A stretch of 64,000 nt of DNA from Alliaria petiolata (GCA_020283515.1 JAHZTW010000001.1:443183831-443247830); one strand, 5' to 3'. Counted from the stretch's first letter, positions 35,967 through 45,959 are shown. Notes: generated by a model not told the origin, from the letters alone. Program-made: numbers and translations.

Positions 35967-37949
35967 TTATTTGCCACTTGAAACACCTTCCCGTTGTATG
36001 GCAACCACAGCCTCGTTACATCTAAGACACCGGAACGATGCTGCTGAAGCGCAGCGGGTCCTTATGCAGTAGTAACAGTACCTGCCACAAGTCATTCTTT
36101 TAACTGCAAGTAACAACAACATATACTCTGAATTCTTCACCCGTCGCCACCAATAACATCATTTCTGTCTTGTCTAACTTCATATGGATTCATTGTACCC
36201 CCATGATTCCTCAAATACGCAATCACATGCTCTTACTTAGCTTCTAGTAGAATTAATTATACCACCTATCTGGGGGAGAGAGGTAATCACCCTATTCTGA
36301 TCCAACAAATTTGCAGAGGTACATAGATTAATACCATACCTGTGCTGGCAAGGCAGGGCAATAAACGGAATTGCAGGGTCGACTTGGCATATTGGGCAAG
36401 TCACTGTATCCTCTTTATTGCTAGAGGACTTGTCCTTGGCAAATGGACTAAGAATATTCTTAACAGCTGAAGAGTTGAGCAGCGGCAGAAGCAACAACAG
36501 CATTTCCTGAATATCACCAAACAAATCTAAAGCTGAATGCCAAACAGAACGAAATCAGATCCAACATACCGTTTCTGACAGCAGACAAGACAAATACTCA
36601 TTAACTGAGCCAATAAGTCTAAAAAGAATGTTTTGACTTGTTAAAGGACCTGAAAGAGAGAAAAAGCAACAAGTACATTGTCTTGAGTCGCAGGCCCTAC
36701 CTAGTTCAGATTTCAGAAATGGACACAAAACGTTTTCAGCTTTTAACAGCTCAAGTTCGAGCAGCAAAAGTGTTTCCTCCAAAGACACACTACAGTAAAG
36801 CTAAGCTGACATGTTACGGACTAGTGAGTGAATCTTAGGCCAGAAACCATCAACCTAGGATGATACTCAGAACTCATAGGCTGCTAAACTTTCAAATTAA
36901 TTATGGTAAGCAACACAGAGAAGACCTACCGAAAATTCATTCCAGACAAGTTGGCGATTCATGTACTCGAAGCTGACAGATCTGTTCATATGGGGACTCC
37001 TATAGACAAGCCTAGCTCTTAATGCCTTTTCAATGAGGTTCCTATACCTGGATCAAGAAAGAAAAAGAAACGTGAAGAATGTGAGAATCATCAAGACGTT
37101 TCTGTATGTGATTTTGGTTCTTGCTTCAATCTTTCATCGTGAGCTTAGAAGTTAATAAACGTGTTGTCGATAAATTTCTTGTAATCCCAGCAGTTTCATA
37201 TGACTTTTTTCTGAGCATCACAACATTTGAGTCTCCAATGTGGGTTCTTTTTCGTTGTAGCACTGTAAACTAAGAGGCTAACAGATGTATTTAGTAAGTC
37301 GATTTGAATAGTGGCAGATTATTAGGAGTTTAGTGAAGACCAGAGACATTTCGGTATTTAATTCATTGATTAATACGTGCATTCCTAAGAAGCAACTATA
37401 CAACTACATTGTGAACTTAAAAAGCTACATGCATTGTCAAGGTCCGGTAACAACTGTTTGGCCTAGCAGTTGATAATCATTAGCTGATTCTTAGTGCATC
37501 GAGCAGTTAGTAACCATTAGCTGATTCTAAGTGCACGGAAGGAACTGCATCAGGTTTCAATGGTCAAATCACTTTACGGGAATAGGTGAAAGAACGAGCC
37601 CATGTACCTTCCCGTATAAAGAAATGACAATAGGTTAAGAAAAGAAGCAGCTTTGTAGATGCCTTCGATTCGTTGAATGAGGGTCCAAAGTCGCCTGGCC
37701 AATGGTCTCTAAGAGAGAGAGAGAGAGAGAGTAAAAATGAATCAACCATATTTATGAGGTGCGGATAAGGAAGAGTAACCTCACTGTGTTGGGGGTACGA
37801 CTAACACACCTGCTCAGAATCACCCCATCTACGGAAAGCAGAAAATGACTGCAAACGGGAGAAGAGGTACTGACCACCAACGGAGGCAACACAGTACCAA
37901 ATCTTTTGTGGAGCAGTAAGCCCGGGGCCTTCCAGTCCTGTCCTGACTA

Positions 37950-37993
<44 letters not shown>

Positions 37994-38632
37994 GTACATC
38001 AGTGAGTAAGAAAAAGGCAGGCTTAAGGTGGAGCAAGTAGAGTACCTTTCCCCAATTGTTGTGCAACTCGTTCATCTCTGTATCTTAGATTCATGAGAGC
38101 ATTTCCGGGGGTGGGTTTGTCAACCCAAATAGAGAATCTCCAAATGAGAAACTCAAGGAAAGCATCGAGTTCTGGTTCGTAATGAAAGAGCATTCCTGGC
38201 TAATGCCAAAAGAAACAGTGAGGATCAAAGAGAGCAAGGGCAAAGAAGATGTGAGAATTGATGAATACCTTCATCAAAGTGAAAACCTTGACCAACTGTT
38301 CCTTCAACATGGCAGACATCTCAACATCTAGCCGGGCAGCGTCAAACTGATTCACTCTAGAGATCGCAACCGGTATAACTGACTGCCATAAGATAGCCAC
38401 ATAAAAAATCAGCCAGTCAAAAGGAGAAGATGAATAGTCTGAGAACCGGAGAGCATACCCGGTGGGAAAAGAGAAGCGATTGCCCTGTCTCTTATACACA
38501 TCTAGATGTGTATAAGAGACAGGAGCATACCCGGTGGGAAGAGAGAAGCGATTGCGATTGGGGAAGCAAGCGGTGATGAGAACGGATCCAAGCATCGCCA
38601 GGAGGCGGAGGCGGAGGCGGAGACGGCGTCAT
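35967..38632 (-). CDS. PEX2: Peroxisome biogenesis protein PEX2 (RING peroxin)
   Basis: PEX2 (TED3 in Arabidopsis) is one of three RING peroxins forming the membrane ubiquitin ligase that recycles the import receptor PEX5. Eight exons (38531-38632, 38269-38382, 38046-38199, 37810-37946, 37608-37708, 36930-37047, 36340-36506, 35967-36081) join to 335 residues, against 333 in Arabidopsis. The N-terminus has a six-proline run (MTPSPPPPPPGDAWIRS). Membrane segments follow in the middle, including EMLLLLLPLL from residue 243. The C3HC4 RING starts CPIC at 279 and continues through CQHRYCYYC and RCLRC to the C-terminus VSSGK. Intron 1 contains a Nextera adapter junction with a duplicated flank, which is technical. 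Introns 3 and 4 have long CT microsatellites at their 3' ends. Confidence 0.93.
37712..37731. repeat. (GA)10 microsatellite in PEX2 intron 4
   Basis: On the gene strand this is a (TC)n run ending three bases before the acceptor AG at 37710-37709, so it forms the polypyrimidine tract. Confidence 0.9.
37953..37991. repeat. (GA)19 microsatellite in PEX2 intron 3
   Basis: This is a 39-bp run. On the gene strand it is (TC)n directly ahead of the exon 4 acceptor (AG at 37948-37947). Confidence 0.9.
38451..38555. other. Nextera mate-pair junction adapter with duplicated flanks (artefact)
   Basis: Bases 38485-38503 are CTGTCTCTTATACACATCT, the complete 19-base Tn5 mosaic end. They are followed at once by its reverse complement at 38504-38522, making a 38-bp perfect palindrome identical to the Nextera mate-pair junction. 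The flanks 38451-38483 and 38523-38555 are 33-bp direct copies with one mismatch. Translation gives the well-known contaminant peptide SYTHLDVYKRQ. This is library sequence left in the assembly, not plant DNA. Confidence 0.97.
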
Positions 38633-39168
38633 AGGCGGGGCTAGGGTTTTTGTAATTCCGGCGGCAAGCTTATCGAAAGGCCGATGAGGATGTTACCGTC
38701 TTTTTCCAATCGAAAGCTGAAACACTCTATACTTTCTTTTCTCTCTCATCCACTTCCTTTTCCCTCTTTATGTTTCCATGTTTCCATGTTTCTTCTTCTT
38801 TTCTTTCTCGTTTGTTGTTTTGTTTAGTATTGTCTTTGTCTTTGTTAATAAAAATTATTTTGATTGAATTTTTTAACAGCTCGCCACCGGTTGAATTAAA
38901 TAACCTTGTTGTTTGCCGATAACTGTAATAATTACCTCGTTATCGGATCATCTTTTTGTTGGTCGTCAAAATTTGTCATTTGTTTTTTTTTTCTTTTTTT
39001 AACAAGGGCGTACAAGTTTATGCTATAGAAGAACAAACATTCCTTACATAGAGGAGGAGAAACATGGGAACTAATCAAAACCAAACAAAACAAGAAACGG
39101 AATCCGAGAGTGTGTGGGTAGTGAGGAGGCATTGAGAAGAAGAAGAAGAAGTTGAGGTCCATCTTTGA

Positions 39169-39200
<32 letters not shown>

Positions 39201-39247
39201 GTACCTATTCTTACTCTGTTCCATTTCCGAAAACACACTTAATTTGA
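38633..39247. other. PEX2 upstream region / 3' flank of the THA8-like gene
   Basis: Directly upstream of the PEX2 start there is a telo-box-like AAACCCTAG (gene strand, 38641-38649). The rest is T-rich and untranslated. A CCTCGT hexanucleotide repeat lies at 39171-39200. No coding sequence is supported. Confidence 0.5.
39171..39200. repeat. (CCTCGT)5 minisatellite-like repeat
   Basis: Five perfect six-base units lie 48 bp beyond the stop codon of the THA8-like gene, probably in its 3' untranslated region. Confidence 0.9.
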
Positions 39248-39910
39248 TCATCTGGAATACCTTGAGGCCACCTGAGCGGCCAAGTCTCCCTCCCCTAGCC
39301 TCCGCAGTCCCTTGCTCAGAACCTCCGCTACGTACTCGTCTGCCTCCCACGCCTCCGTTCCCCACCCTCCGTCTCTCATCATCGCGTATATCCTCACCGC
39401 CGACTCCCTCCTCTCCGCTCCCACCACCGCCTTTATCAGCTTCGCCAGGGCCTTGTCGCTCTCGTAACCCCCCTCTATTCCCTCCAACTCTCCGATGAGT
39501 CCGTCTATCTGGTCTCGCTCCCCGTTCCTCGAGAGCGCCGTCACAACTTCCGCGTAGAGAGTTAGGTCGAGGGGAGGATACTCGGATCGGAGGGTGGACA
39601 GAACGTGGACCGCGAGGGTGCACTGGTCCTGCCGGAGAAGCTCACGGAGGACGGCCAGGAGGTCAGCCTTGAGGAGACGGCGGAGAGGAATGAGGCTTAG
39701 GGAGAGGGAGCCGGTGCGATGGGCTCGCTTCAGGGACTGGATCGATTGAATGGCTTCGGAGCTCAGGATCCGACCTTTGAGAAGAGGTCCGCGGTTGTCG
39801 CGTGGGCCGCATCGAATCGAAACAAACCATCTCCTAGGAACGACGACGATCGGTGGTCGAGGGAGGCTGAGGGACGACGACGGGCGGAGAGAAAGAGAAA
39901 GCGCCATCAT
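39248..39910 (-). CDS. THA8-like short PPR protein, probably plastid targeted
   Basis: This single-exon protein of 220 residues (from the first Met of MMALSL at 39910) resembles THA8 and THA8-like proteins, which are short pentatricopeptide-repeat proteins that bind RNA. Maize THA8 is needed for splicing specific chloroplast group II introns. The N-terminus is Ser/Leu/Arg-rich like a transit peptide. The conserved body starts at RGPLLKGRILSSEAIQSIQS and continues as paired helices typical of PPR units (DLLAVLRELLRQDQCTLAVH, LTLYAEVVTALSRNG, ALAKLIKAVVGAERRESAVR). An in-frame Met seven codons upstream (39928) was not preferred, because the MM at 39910/39907 gives a more typical transit peptide. 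I do not recall this gene at the matching Arabidopsis position, so it may have moved. Confidence 0.82.
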   Translation of the reverse strand: MMALSLSLRPSSSLSLPRPPIVVVPRRWFVSIRCGPRDNRGPLLKGRILSSEAIQSIQSLKRAHRTGSLSLSLIPLRRLLKADLLAVLRELLRQDQCTLAVHVLSTLRSEYPPLDLTLYAEVVTALSRNGERDQIDGLIGELEGIEGGYESDKALAKLIKAVVGAERRESAVRIYAMMRDGGWGTEAWEADEYVAEVLSKGLRRLGEGDLAAQVASRYSR

Positions 39911-40334
39911 CCACACACACTTTTCCAATCTCTCTACTAGTGCGCTTTCTCTCTCTTTCCCTTCGGATCCTCTAAATTGGGCAGGCCCATTTCATTTACC
40001 AAAGGCCCGTTCTCTTTATGAGGCCCACATCTGTTACTTATAAGTGTTTTTTTTTTTTTTCATTTATACTAGTAACAACAACTAACAAGTAACAACTAAC
40101 AAGGTCTCTCCTTTAGCTCCTCTGATAGCTGATGGTAAAGGTTTTGTTGTTGTTGCTATTTGACTGGTTTGTTTAAGGAGGGAACACAGTTAGTAAGTAT
40201 ATAAACTTAGAGAAAGGAAACATAAATTTTTTATATCATAGATGTTGTTGTTGGATGAATGAAATAACGAAAACAACAAAAGAGAAACAGAAAAATAAAG
40301 AGCAATCAAAGAAAGGAAACAAAGAGCAACGAGG
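39911..40334. promoter_or_regulatory. THA8-like promoter with site II motifs; ENODL7 3' flank
   Basis: Three GGCCC-type motifs lie within about 45 bp at 39981-40025 (AGGCCCATTT, AAGGCCCGTT, GAGGCCCACA), a common promoter feature of genes for organelle proteins. The remainder is the 3' flank of ENODL7. No coding sequence is supported. Confidence 0.5.
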
Positions 40335-41012
40335 CTATGGTTGGAAGCAGAAAAGAGCAAGGAAAAACGCAGCAAAGGGAGGGAAGACAGAGGGGAGCTG
40401 CAGGGAGGACGCAGGAGATGAGGAGGGAGAAGCGGATGCAGATGCAGAGGGAGAGACAGAGAGAGGCGACATGGATGGAGGCATGGAAGAAGCATTGTGT
40501 TGATGGTGCATGTGGATATGCATCACCTCGACGATGAGACGCTGGCCGCCCGTGCAGTGGGGATTGGAGCCGCTGATGAAGTAGAAGAGACCAGGACGAT
40601 CAAGCTGAAATGTGCTGTTTCCATTGTCAAACGCTGTAATGGGATCGCTGCCGTTGCAGTGGTAGAAACCCCATTTGTCAACCTCCATCACCGAGTCCTT
40701 GTCGTACACAAACGCTGCAGCACAAATCCACAACTTTTTTTTTTTTAATTTTGATGGTTCAGAAACAGCCGTTTTCTTCAATTAATCCGGGCAAAATATA
40801 ATAAATAGCAGAGAAATTTGGGACTCACAGAGAGAATCACCGATGTGGAAGCGGTTGGTGCTCGCCCAGTGGCTGTAAACCGCTGTATCATTCTGGAGTG
40901 GAACTCGCCACCCGAACTCGTCTCCAACCTTGAAGATCCTAGGACCTTCGGCCGCCGCCACCGCCGCCACCATCACGGCCCAAATGCACAGCATCATTCT
41001 CATCATCATCAT
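40335..41012 (-). CDS. ENODL7: Early nodulin-like protein 7 (phytocyanin-fold GPI protein)
   Basis: This is a plastocyanin-like cell-surface protein of the ENODL family, relatives of arabinogalactan proteins. Two exons (40829-41012 and 40335-40714) give 187 residues. A signal peptide covers about 1-22 (MMMMRMMLCIWAVMVAAVAA), and the phytocyanin domain about 24-125 (FKVGDEFGWRVP ... WGFYHCNGSDPI ... GLFYFISGSNPHCTGGQRLI). A Pro/Ser/Ala-rich, probably glycosylated stretch follows, then a hydrophobic C-terminus (FPPFAAFFLALFCF) fitting a GPI signal. The copper-ligand Cys is replaced by Ser (FISG), as in ENODLs that do not bind copper. The first exon is partly repeated at 41753-41895 because of an assembly duplication. 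Several start Mets are possible within the MMMM run. Confidence 0.92.
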
Positions 41013-41751
41013 CTTCTTCTTCTTCTTTGATAAATTAAAGAAACGTAAGGTATGTTTTGTTTTTGAGAGCAGAGGGGATTCTTAAAAGCTTTTGAGTGTT
41101 GTAAAGTAAAAATGGTAACGAAGCGTTTTATAATGGGAGAAGAAAATGGCGGTTGAGTTGAGTTGAGCAGTCGTGGATTAACTGACGGTTATGGAGGATT
41201 GGGGAGATCATCCTTCGTGCAAGTCATGGCCCCCTTTTCTTCCGCTTGACCACGTCACCCTAATTTAATGACTCTTGAAGCCATTTACTTCTTCTTCTTT
41301 TTTTCTCTCAAAACGCCGCGTTTTCTTCTGATTACTCACAGTCACAGTTTAATTAGATCTTGTTATCAGAAGTAGAAGGGCGTTTCTGATGGCGGCGGCG
41401 TTGCAGCAATCGTCGACGGGCTTGTTGAATCCGAAACGCAACATCAACCTGAAGAAGAAGCGCGATCGGGCTTCGGTTTCTTGCACTCTGGCGGGGGGCA
41501 GCAGGAAGCTCCCTGTTCTCCTCTTCGACGTTATGGACACCATCGTCCGCGACCCATTCTACCACGACGTTCCGGCCTTCTTCGGGTGAATCCTCCCTCT
41601 CCCTTTTCTCCTACTCAGTTTCTTCTTTGTTGCTCCACTCGATTGATTCTCCCCCAGAATGCCAATGAAGGAACTACTAGACTGCAAGCACCCGATGGCC
41701 TGGATCGATTTTGAAAAGGGCTTGATTGATGAGGTCACCTATCTCTCTCTC
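40870..41751. repeat. Copy 1 of an 882-bp perfect direct duplication (probable contig overlap)
   Basis: Bases 40870-41751 recur at 41753-42634 with an offset of 883 and one N between them. Spot comparison along the whole length shows no difference. Copy 1 ends inside a CT microsatellite, a typical contig end. It contains the ENODL7 start region and exons 1-2 of the FMN hydrolase. Confidence 0.9.
41389..41733 (+). pseudogene. Duplicate of FMN hydrolase exons 1-2 (assembly copy)
   Basis: Exon 1 (41389-41585) and exon 2 (41658-41733) repeat the true exons at 42272-42468 and 42541-42616 exactly. Nothing from exons 3-7 follows; the sequence stops at the N at 41752. It is best treated as an artefact and not as a gene. 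Confidence 0.85.
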
Positions 41752-41752
41752 N
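41752..41752. other. Single-N assembly gap
   Basis: This is the only ambiguous base in the window. It lies exactly between the two copies of the 882-bp duplication. Confidence 0.98.
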
Positions 41753-42634
41753 TGGCTGTAAACCGCTGTATCATTCTGGAGTGGAACTCGCCACCCGAAC
41801 TCGTCTCCAACCTTGAAGATCCTAGGACCTTCGGCCGCCGCCACCGCCGCCACCATCACGGCCCAAATGCACAGCATCATTCTCATCATCATCATCTTCT
41901 TCTTCTTCTTTGATAAATTAAAGAAACGTAAGGTATGTTTTGTTTTTGAGAGCAGAGGGGATTCTTAAAAGCTTTTGAGTGTTGTAAAGTAAAAATGGTA
42001 ACGAAGCGTTTTATAATGGGAGAAGAAAATGGCGGTTGAGTTGAGTTGAGCAGTCGTGGATTAACTGACGGTTATGGAGGATTGGGGAGATCATCCTTCG
42101 TGCAAGTCATGGCCCCCTTTTCTTCCGCTTGACCACGTCACCCTAATTTAATGACTCTTGAAGCCATTTACTTCTTCTTCTTTTTTTCTCTCAAAACGCC
42201 GCGTTTTCTTCTGATTACTCACAGTCACAGTTTAATTAGATCTTGTTATCAGAAGTAGAAGGGCGTTTCTGATGGCGGCGGCGTTGCAGCAATCGTCGAC
42301 GGGCTTGTTGAATCCGAAACGCAACATCAACCTGAAGAAGAAGCGCGATCGGGCTTCGGTTTCTTGCACTCTGGCGGGGGGCAGCAGGAAGCTCCCTGTT
42401 CTCCTCTTCGACGTTATGGACACCATCGTCCGCGACCCATTCTACCACGACGTTCCGGCCTTCTTCGGGTGAATCCTCCCTCTCCCTTTTCTCCTACTCA
42501 GTTTCTTCTTTGTTGCTCCACTCGATTGATTCTCCCCCAGAATGCCAATGAAGGAACTACTAGACTGCAAGCACCCGATGGCCTGGATCGATTTTGAAAA
42601 GGGCTTGATTGATGAGGTCACCTATCTCTCTCTC
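41753..42634. repeat. Copy 2 of the 882-bp direct duplication
   Basis: This copy begins abruptly inside ENODL7 exon 1 (giving a false minus-strand fragment at 41753-41895) and runs on into the intact FMN hydrolase gene. Copy 1 continues naturally into ENODL7 and copy 2 into the hydrolase, as expected for two contigs with overlapping ends. Confidence 0.9.
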
Positions 42635-43473
42635 TCTCTGTTTCTCAATCATATCTTCTGGTTTGATTCTTCCTTGACTCTTTTTTTGGCATCATCCATC
42701 GTTTTAGGAGGACCTAGCTAGAAACTTCTTCATTGATGGGAGGGACTTTGATCTGGAAGGTGAGGTAGATTATGGTTTCTGGTACCTACTGTTTCCAAAC
42801 GAATCCTCTTTATCAACAAAATGGCTTCGTTTTTCAGGGCTTAAGGAGCGCATTGCATCAGGATACTCCTACTTAGATGGCATGCAAGAGCTTCTTCAAA
42901 CCTTGAAAGCTGACAACTTCGAGATTCATGCTTTCACCAACTACCCCATCTGGTTTCCATTTCTTCACTTTCACCAATTCATTCAGCTTCGAAAACTGTC
43001 TTTCATGTCTTGTGTTTCATCTTAGGTACAAAATGATCGAAGACAAGTTAAAGCTTTCAGCCTACTTATCATGGACCTTTTGTTCCTGTATTTCTGGTAC
43101 AACACACATCTCTTGCCAGTTTTACTTCTTACTCTTAATCCCATCAAAACCGTCCTGTTACAACCCCCTCATGTCTTTATTATCTTTCAGGAAAGAGAAA
43201 GCCTGATCCAGAGTTCTATCTCGAGGTTGTGGCACATCTCGGAGTTGAACCTTGCGACTGTATATTCATTGATGACAGGTTTGTATCTTAAGATAACTCG
43301 ATGAATATCTAAAAGACACCATTTTTTACCTGAGGGAGTGTCTGATACGCAGGCCAACCAACGTCAAGTGCGCAATAGAGATAGGGATGCGTGGGTTATG
43401 TTTTGAGAATGCAGATTCGCTCGTTAAGGATCTCTCACGTCTAGGGATCAACGTCTCTGTACCCAAAATTTGA
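42272..43473 (+). CDS. Plastid HAD-family FMN hydrolase
   Basis: This is a haloacid-dehalogenase-like phosphatase whose Arabidopsis counterpart (AT1G79790, cpFHy1 as I recall) hydrolyses FMN to riboflavin in chloroplasts. Seven exons (42272-42468, 42541-42616, 42708-42759, 42838-42952, 43026-43096, 43191-43278, 43353-43473) give 239 residues. The first 35 or so residues form a basic, Ser-rich transit peptide. HAD motif I is LLFDVMDT with the nucleophile Asp at 47. Motif II is in HAFTNYP, the motif III lysine is in GKRKPDPEF, and motif IV is CIFIDDRP. The C-terminus ends INVSVPKI. The first two exons are duplicated upstream by an assembly error. It is divergent from ENODL7. Confidence 0.92.
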
Positions 43474-43608
43474 TTGAATGTAATTGTAACTTGCGTTGCA
43501 TCTTGGATGTAATTTGTAGTGCATGTCGCTCAAAAAGAAAATACATTGTTTTTGGAAATGCAAGTGATCATAACTAGAGTCTGTCTTGGATTACATAAAG
43601 CAACAACA

Positions 43609-43610
<2 letters not shown>

Positions 43611-43646
<36 letters not shown>
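43611..43646. repeat. (GA)n microsatellite
   Basis: A 36-bp GA repeat with one interruption, just past the stop codon of the CASP-like gene and between two convergent 3' ends. Confidence 0.9.
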
Positions 43647-43655
43647 TCCTTGAGA

Positions 43656-44487
43656 CTAGGCAGTGGAGAGCACGAGGACATTAAAGAGGGAAGATGAGGC
43701 GAGGAAGATGAAGGAGACGAAGACTAAGAGGAGAGAGAGGGCGACGTGATTGCAGAAAGAAGAAAGGGTCTTGCAAAAGTCTGGGAGAGGAGTGTGTCTG
43801 ATGCCGGTTTTGTTGAGGTTGGTAACTCCAGAACCGGCTGATCCAGCGCTCATCATCAAATAACCAAAGAGCTGCACACACAATACATGTATGGGTTACA
43901 ATCAGAAGAATGGCAAATGGGAGAAGAGAGAGTGAGGAACCTGATCGGAGATGAAGCAAAGCCAAGCTTGGAAGCGGGAAGGTGTAACGGGAGATCCGGT
44001 GAGGAGTCTGTAAACACCGAGACAGAGCTGGAACAGGGAATAGAGCATGGTCGCTGTGCATGCCCCCACCACATACCTTCACACCAAACTCACTTTTATT
44101 ATAATCAAAGTTTAAAAGTGGTGCACGCAATAATGTCATGTAATGTTGTTGTTTGGTTCACGGATGTGTTTCTGTTCACCGGAATTTCTGGCATCTGAAA
44201 TACACATTTTTCACTCTCTCTCTCTCTCTCTCTTCTTTTTTGTATTTTCTAATTTTAGAATGGAAGAAGATGACTTACTGGTAGGAGGGAGAGAAAGACC
44301 AGTTGGAGTGGAGAGTGAGCTTGAAGCCATAGATGTCTGCCACTCCCTCCTCTGTTGCCGTCAGCATCACCGCCGTAGCCGTGGCTGAAGCAGCCAAGCA
44401 GCCTCCTCTGAGAGACACCTGCACCACCTCCTTCCTCCTCCTCCTCCTCTTCTCGGCCACCTCCTCCTCCTCTCCATTTCTGTTCAT
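43656..44487 (-). CDS. CASP-like membrane protein (UPF0497 family)
   Basis: CASP-like proteins are four-helix membrane proteins related to the Casparian strip scaffold CASPs and to MARVEL proteins. Three exons (44279-44487, 43941-44076, 43656-43871) join in phase to 186 residues. Exon 1 encodes a charged N-terminus and the first helices with HSNWSFSPSYQ. Exon 2 encodes YVVGACTATMLYSLFQLCLG and the FQAWLCFISDQ segment characteristic of the family. Exon 3 holds the last helix (VALSLLLVFVSFIFLASSSL) and the short cytosolic end. The start at 44487 keeps frame with the later exons; an overlapping Met at 44491 is in the wrong frame. Its place between the FMN hydrolase and DUF1677 genes fits Arabidopsis AT1G79780. 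Confidence 0.86.
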
Positions 44488-45428
44488 TCAATCTCCCTTT
44501 CTTTTACCTTTTTAGTTGTTGTTTTTCTGCCCTCTATTCTATTCTATAAAACACACAAACAAACTCACTCTTTCGTTCTTTCTTTCTTTCTTATACAAGT
44601 ACTCTCCCCTTTTCTCCTCCACCTTTTTCGTGTTGCTTCCTCCTCTCCTCTTTCATTCTCTTTTATATATATATATATATTTGTATTTCTTATTAAAAAA
44701 AAAGACGAAAACTGTGAATTCCTCATATTTCAAGCCACTTTCCTTTCTGCTCTTTTTGTGTTTTTCTATAAAAAAAAAAGAGAGGAAAATAAAACATCTC
44801 TATCTACTCTATTGGGACTTTGCCTCTCTCTCTATGTACATGAGTCAGGTACAATTAGCGTGTCTCGTGTTCTCTGCTAATTAATAAGACGGAAATGAAA
44901 ATTACCCATTTTGAATGGCATTTGTATTTCCTCTCTTACGAAAGATACGCTATAGCAACTGAGAGACGAGAAATATAAGGAATCACAATTTCAAGTTTTA
45001 AACTTAAATCTATCCTTGACTTCAACAGAAACAGAATCATCATAATCCCACGAAAAAATGAAACCAATGAAAAAAATGGACACGCGTCGTAAAGATTTGG
45101 CACTTGCCGCACGTCATAAGGACCCATCAAATACAGATGGGCTCTATTGGAAAGACCAACCGTAGGATCCGGCCCATTGGTAATTTCTGATGGACCAATC
45201 ATCCCCAACGGGCATCTAGTGCTTTCCATATTTGTACACATAGAAAGCCGTTGGTCCCTTTGTTTTGACTTTTGAGAGAGACGAAAATATAGGAATTAAT
45301 TAACACACACACTTGACCAGGTGGATCAGGATAATCTCAATTTATTAAAGTGTGTATTAAGGACTAAATGAAACGTTATGATTATATTAGAAAAATTAAG
45401 TGCTATATATATAGAGAGAGTAAAATGG
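44488..45428. other. CASP-like gene upstream region / DUF1677 3' flank
   Basis: This is CT-rich promoter or leader DNA (44500-44830) followed by AT-rich sequence. A GATGGGCTC and a GGCCCATTGG motif lie at about 45136-45180. A 122-residue plus-strand frame here is low-complexity Leu/Phe/Ser and not credible. Confidence 0.5.
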
Positions 45429-45959
45429 TCAGTTAAGGTCTTTGGTGATGGCAGGAATACAACTTGAAGTGCGGGAAATGGCGGGCTTATTATTAAGAGT
45501 AGTCGTGGGTTTCGGGCTAATAGACTGAGCCCTCGTGCTTCTCCTGAGCATATCTCTCATGGCTTCCGCTTGGAAAAGAGCAGGATACTCCCTCCCAAGC
45601 TTGTTGAACCTGAGGCAGGCGCTCATGTGCTCCTTCAAGGCCCCTTCGAGCCCATTCTCCTCCCTCTTCTCTCTCTCCTCCTTCACCGCCTCTGAGCAGA
45701 GACCGCATATCCACTTCCCCAAGAACTTCTCCCTCACCCTCTCTATGTACTCCACCGTGCACTCTTCCCTCATCCCACAACACTCACACTTTGCCTTCTC
45801 CACCTCCGCTATCGTCCCCAGTCCTTTCTCTTCTTCTCTGTGAAATTCTAATGATATGTCTGATAGGGTCCTATGTAGTGACTCCTTCGCTAGCTTTGGC
45901 GGTGGGGGCGGCTTCACCGCGCTTCCGCTCACGCTCTTCCTTCTCCCGTTTGGTGCCAT
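45429..45959 (-). CDS. DUF1677 family protein
   Basis: This single-exon protein of 176 residues belongs to the plant-specific DUF1677 family, whose function is unknown to me. The conserved core at about 55-110 has paired cysteines (CECCGMREECT and WICGLCSEAVKEE) that could bind a metal. It is followed by an amphipathic stretch (ALKEHMSACLRFNKLGREYP) seen across the family. The N-terminus is basic and Pro-rich, and the C-terminus is Ser/Thr-rich and probably disordered. No membrane or signal segments are seen. The position between the CASP-like and DTA4-like genes matches Arabidopsis AT1G79770. Confidence 0.9.
   Translation of the reverse strand: MAPNGRRKSVSGSAVKPPPPPKLAKESLHRTLSDISLEFHREEEKGLGTIAEVEKAKCECCGMREECTVEYIERVREKFLGKWICGLCSEAVKEEREKREENGLEGALKEHMSACLRFNKLGREYPALFQAEAMRDMLRRSTRAQSISPKPTTTLNNKPAISRTSSCIPAITKDLN

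Noticed and set aside
35722..36072. 116-residue plus-strand frame
   Set aside because: It overlaps the last PEX2 exon in antisense and otherwise covers 3' untranslated DNA.
38200..38595. 131-residue minus-strand frame joining PEX2 exon 2 to upstream sequence
   Set aside because: It reads through PEX2 intron 1 and the Nextera adapter; proper splicing gives the conserved PEX2 protein.
39171..39200. CCTCGT repeat considered as a CRISPR-like or coding repeat
   Set aside because: It is a simple hexanucleotide microsatellite without spacers, in a plant 3' untranslated region.
41753..41895. Second ENODL gene in tandem
   Set aside because: It is an exact copy of ENODL7 exon 1, cut off by the N at 41752; explained by the contig-overlap duplication.
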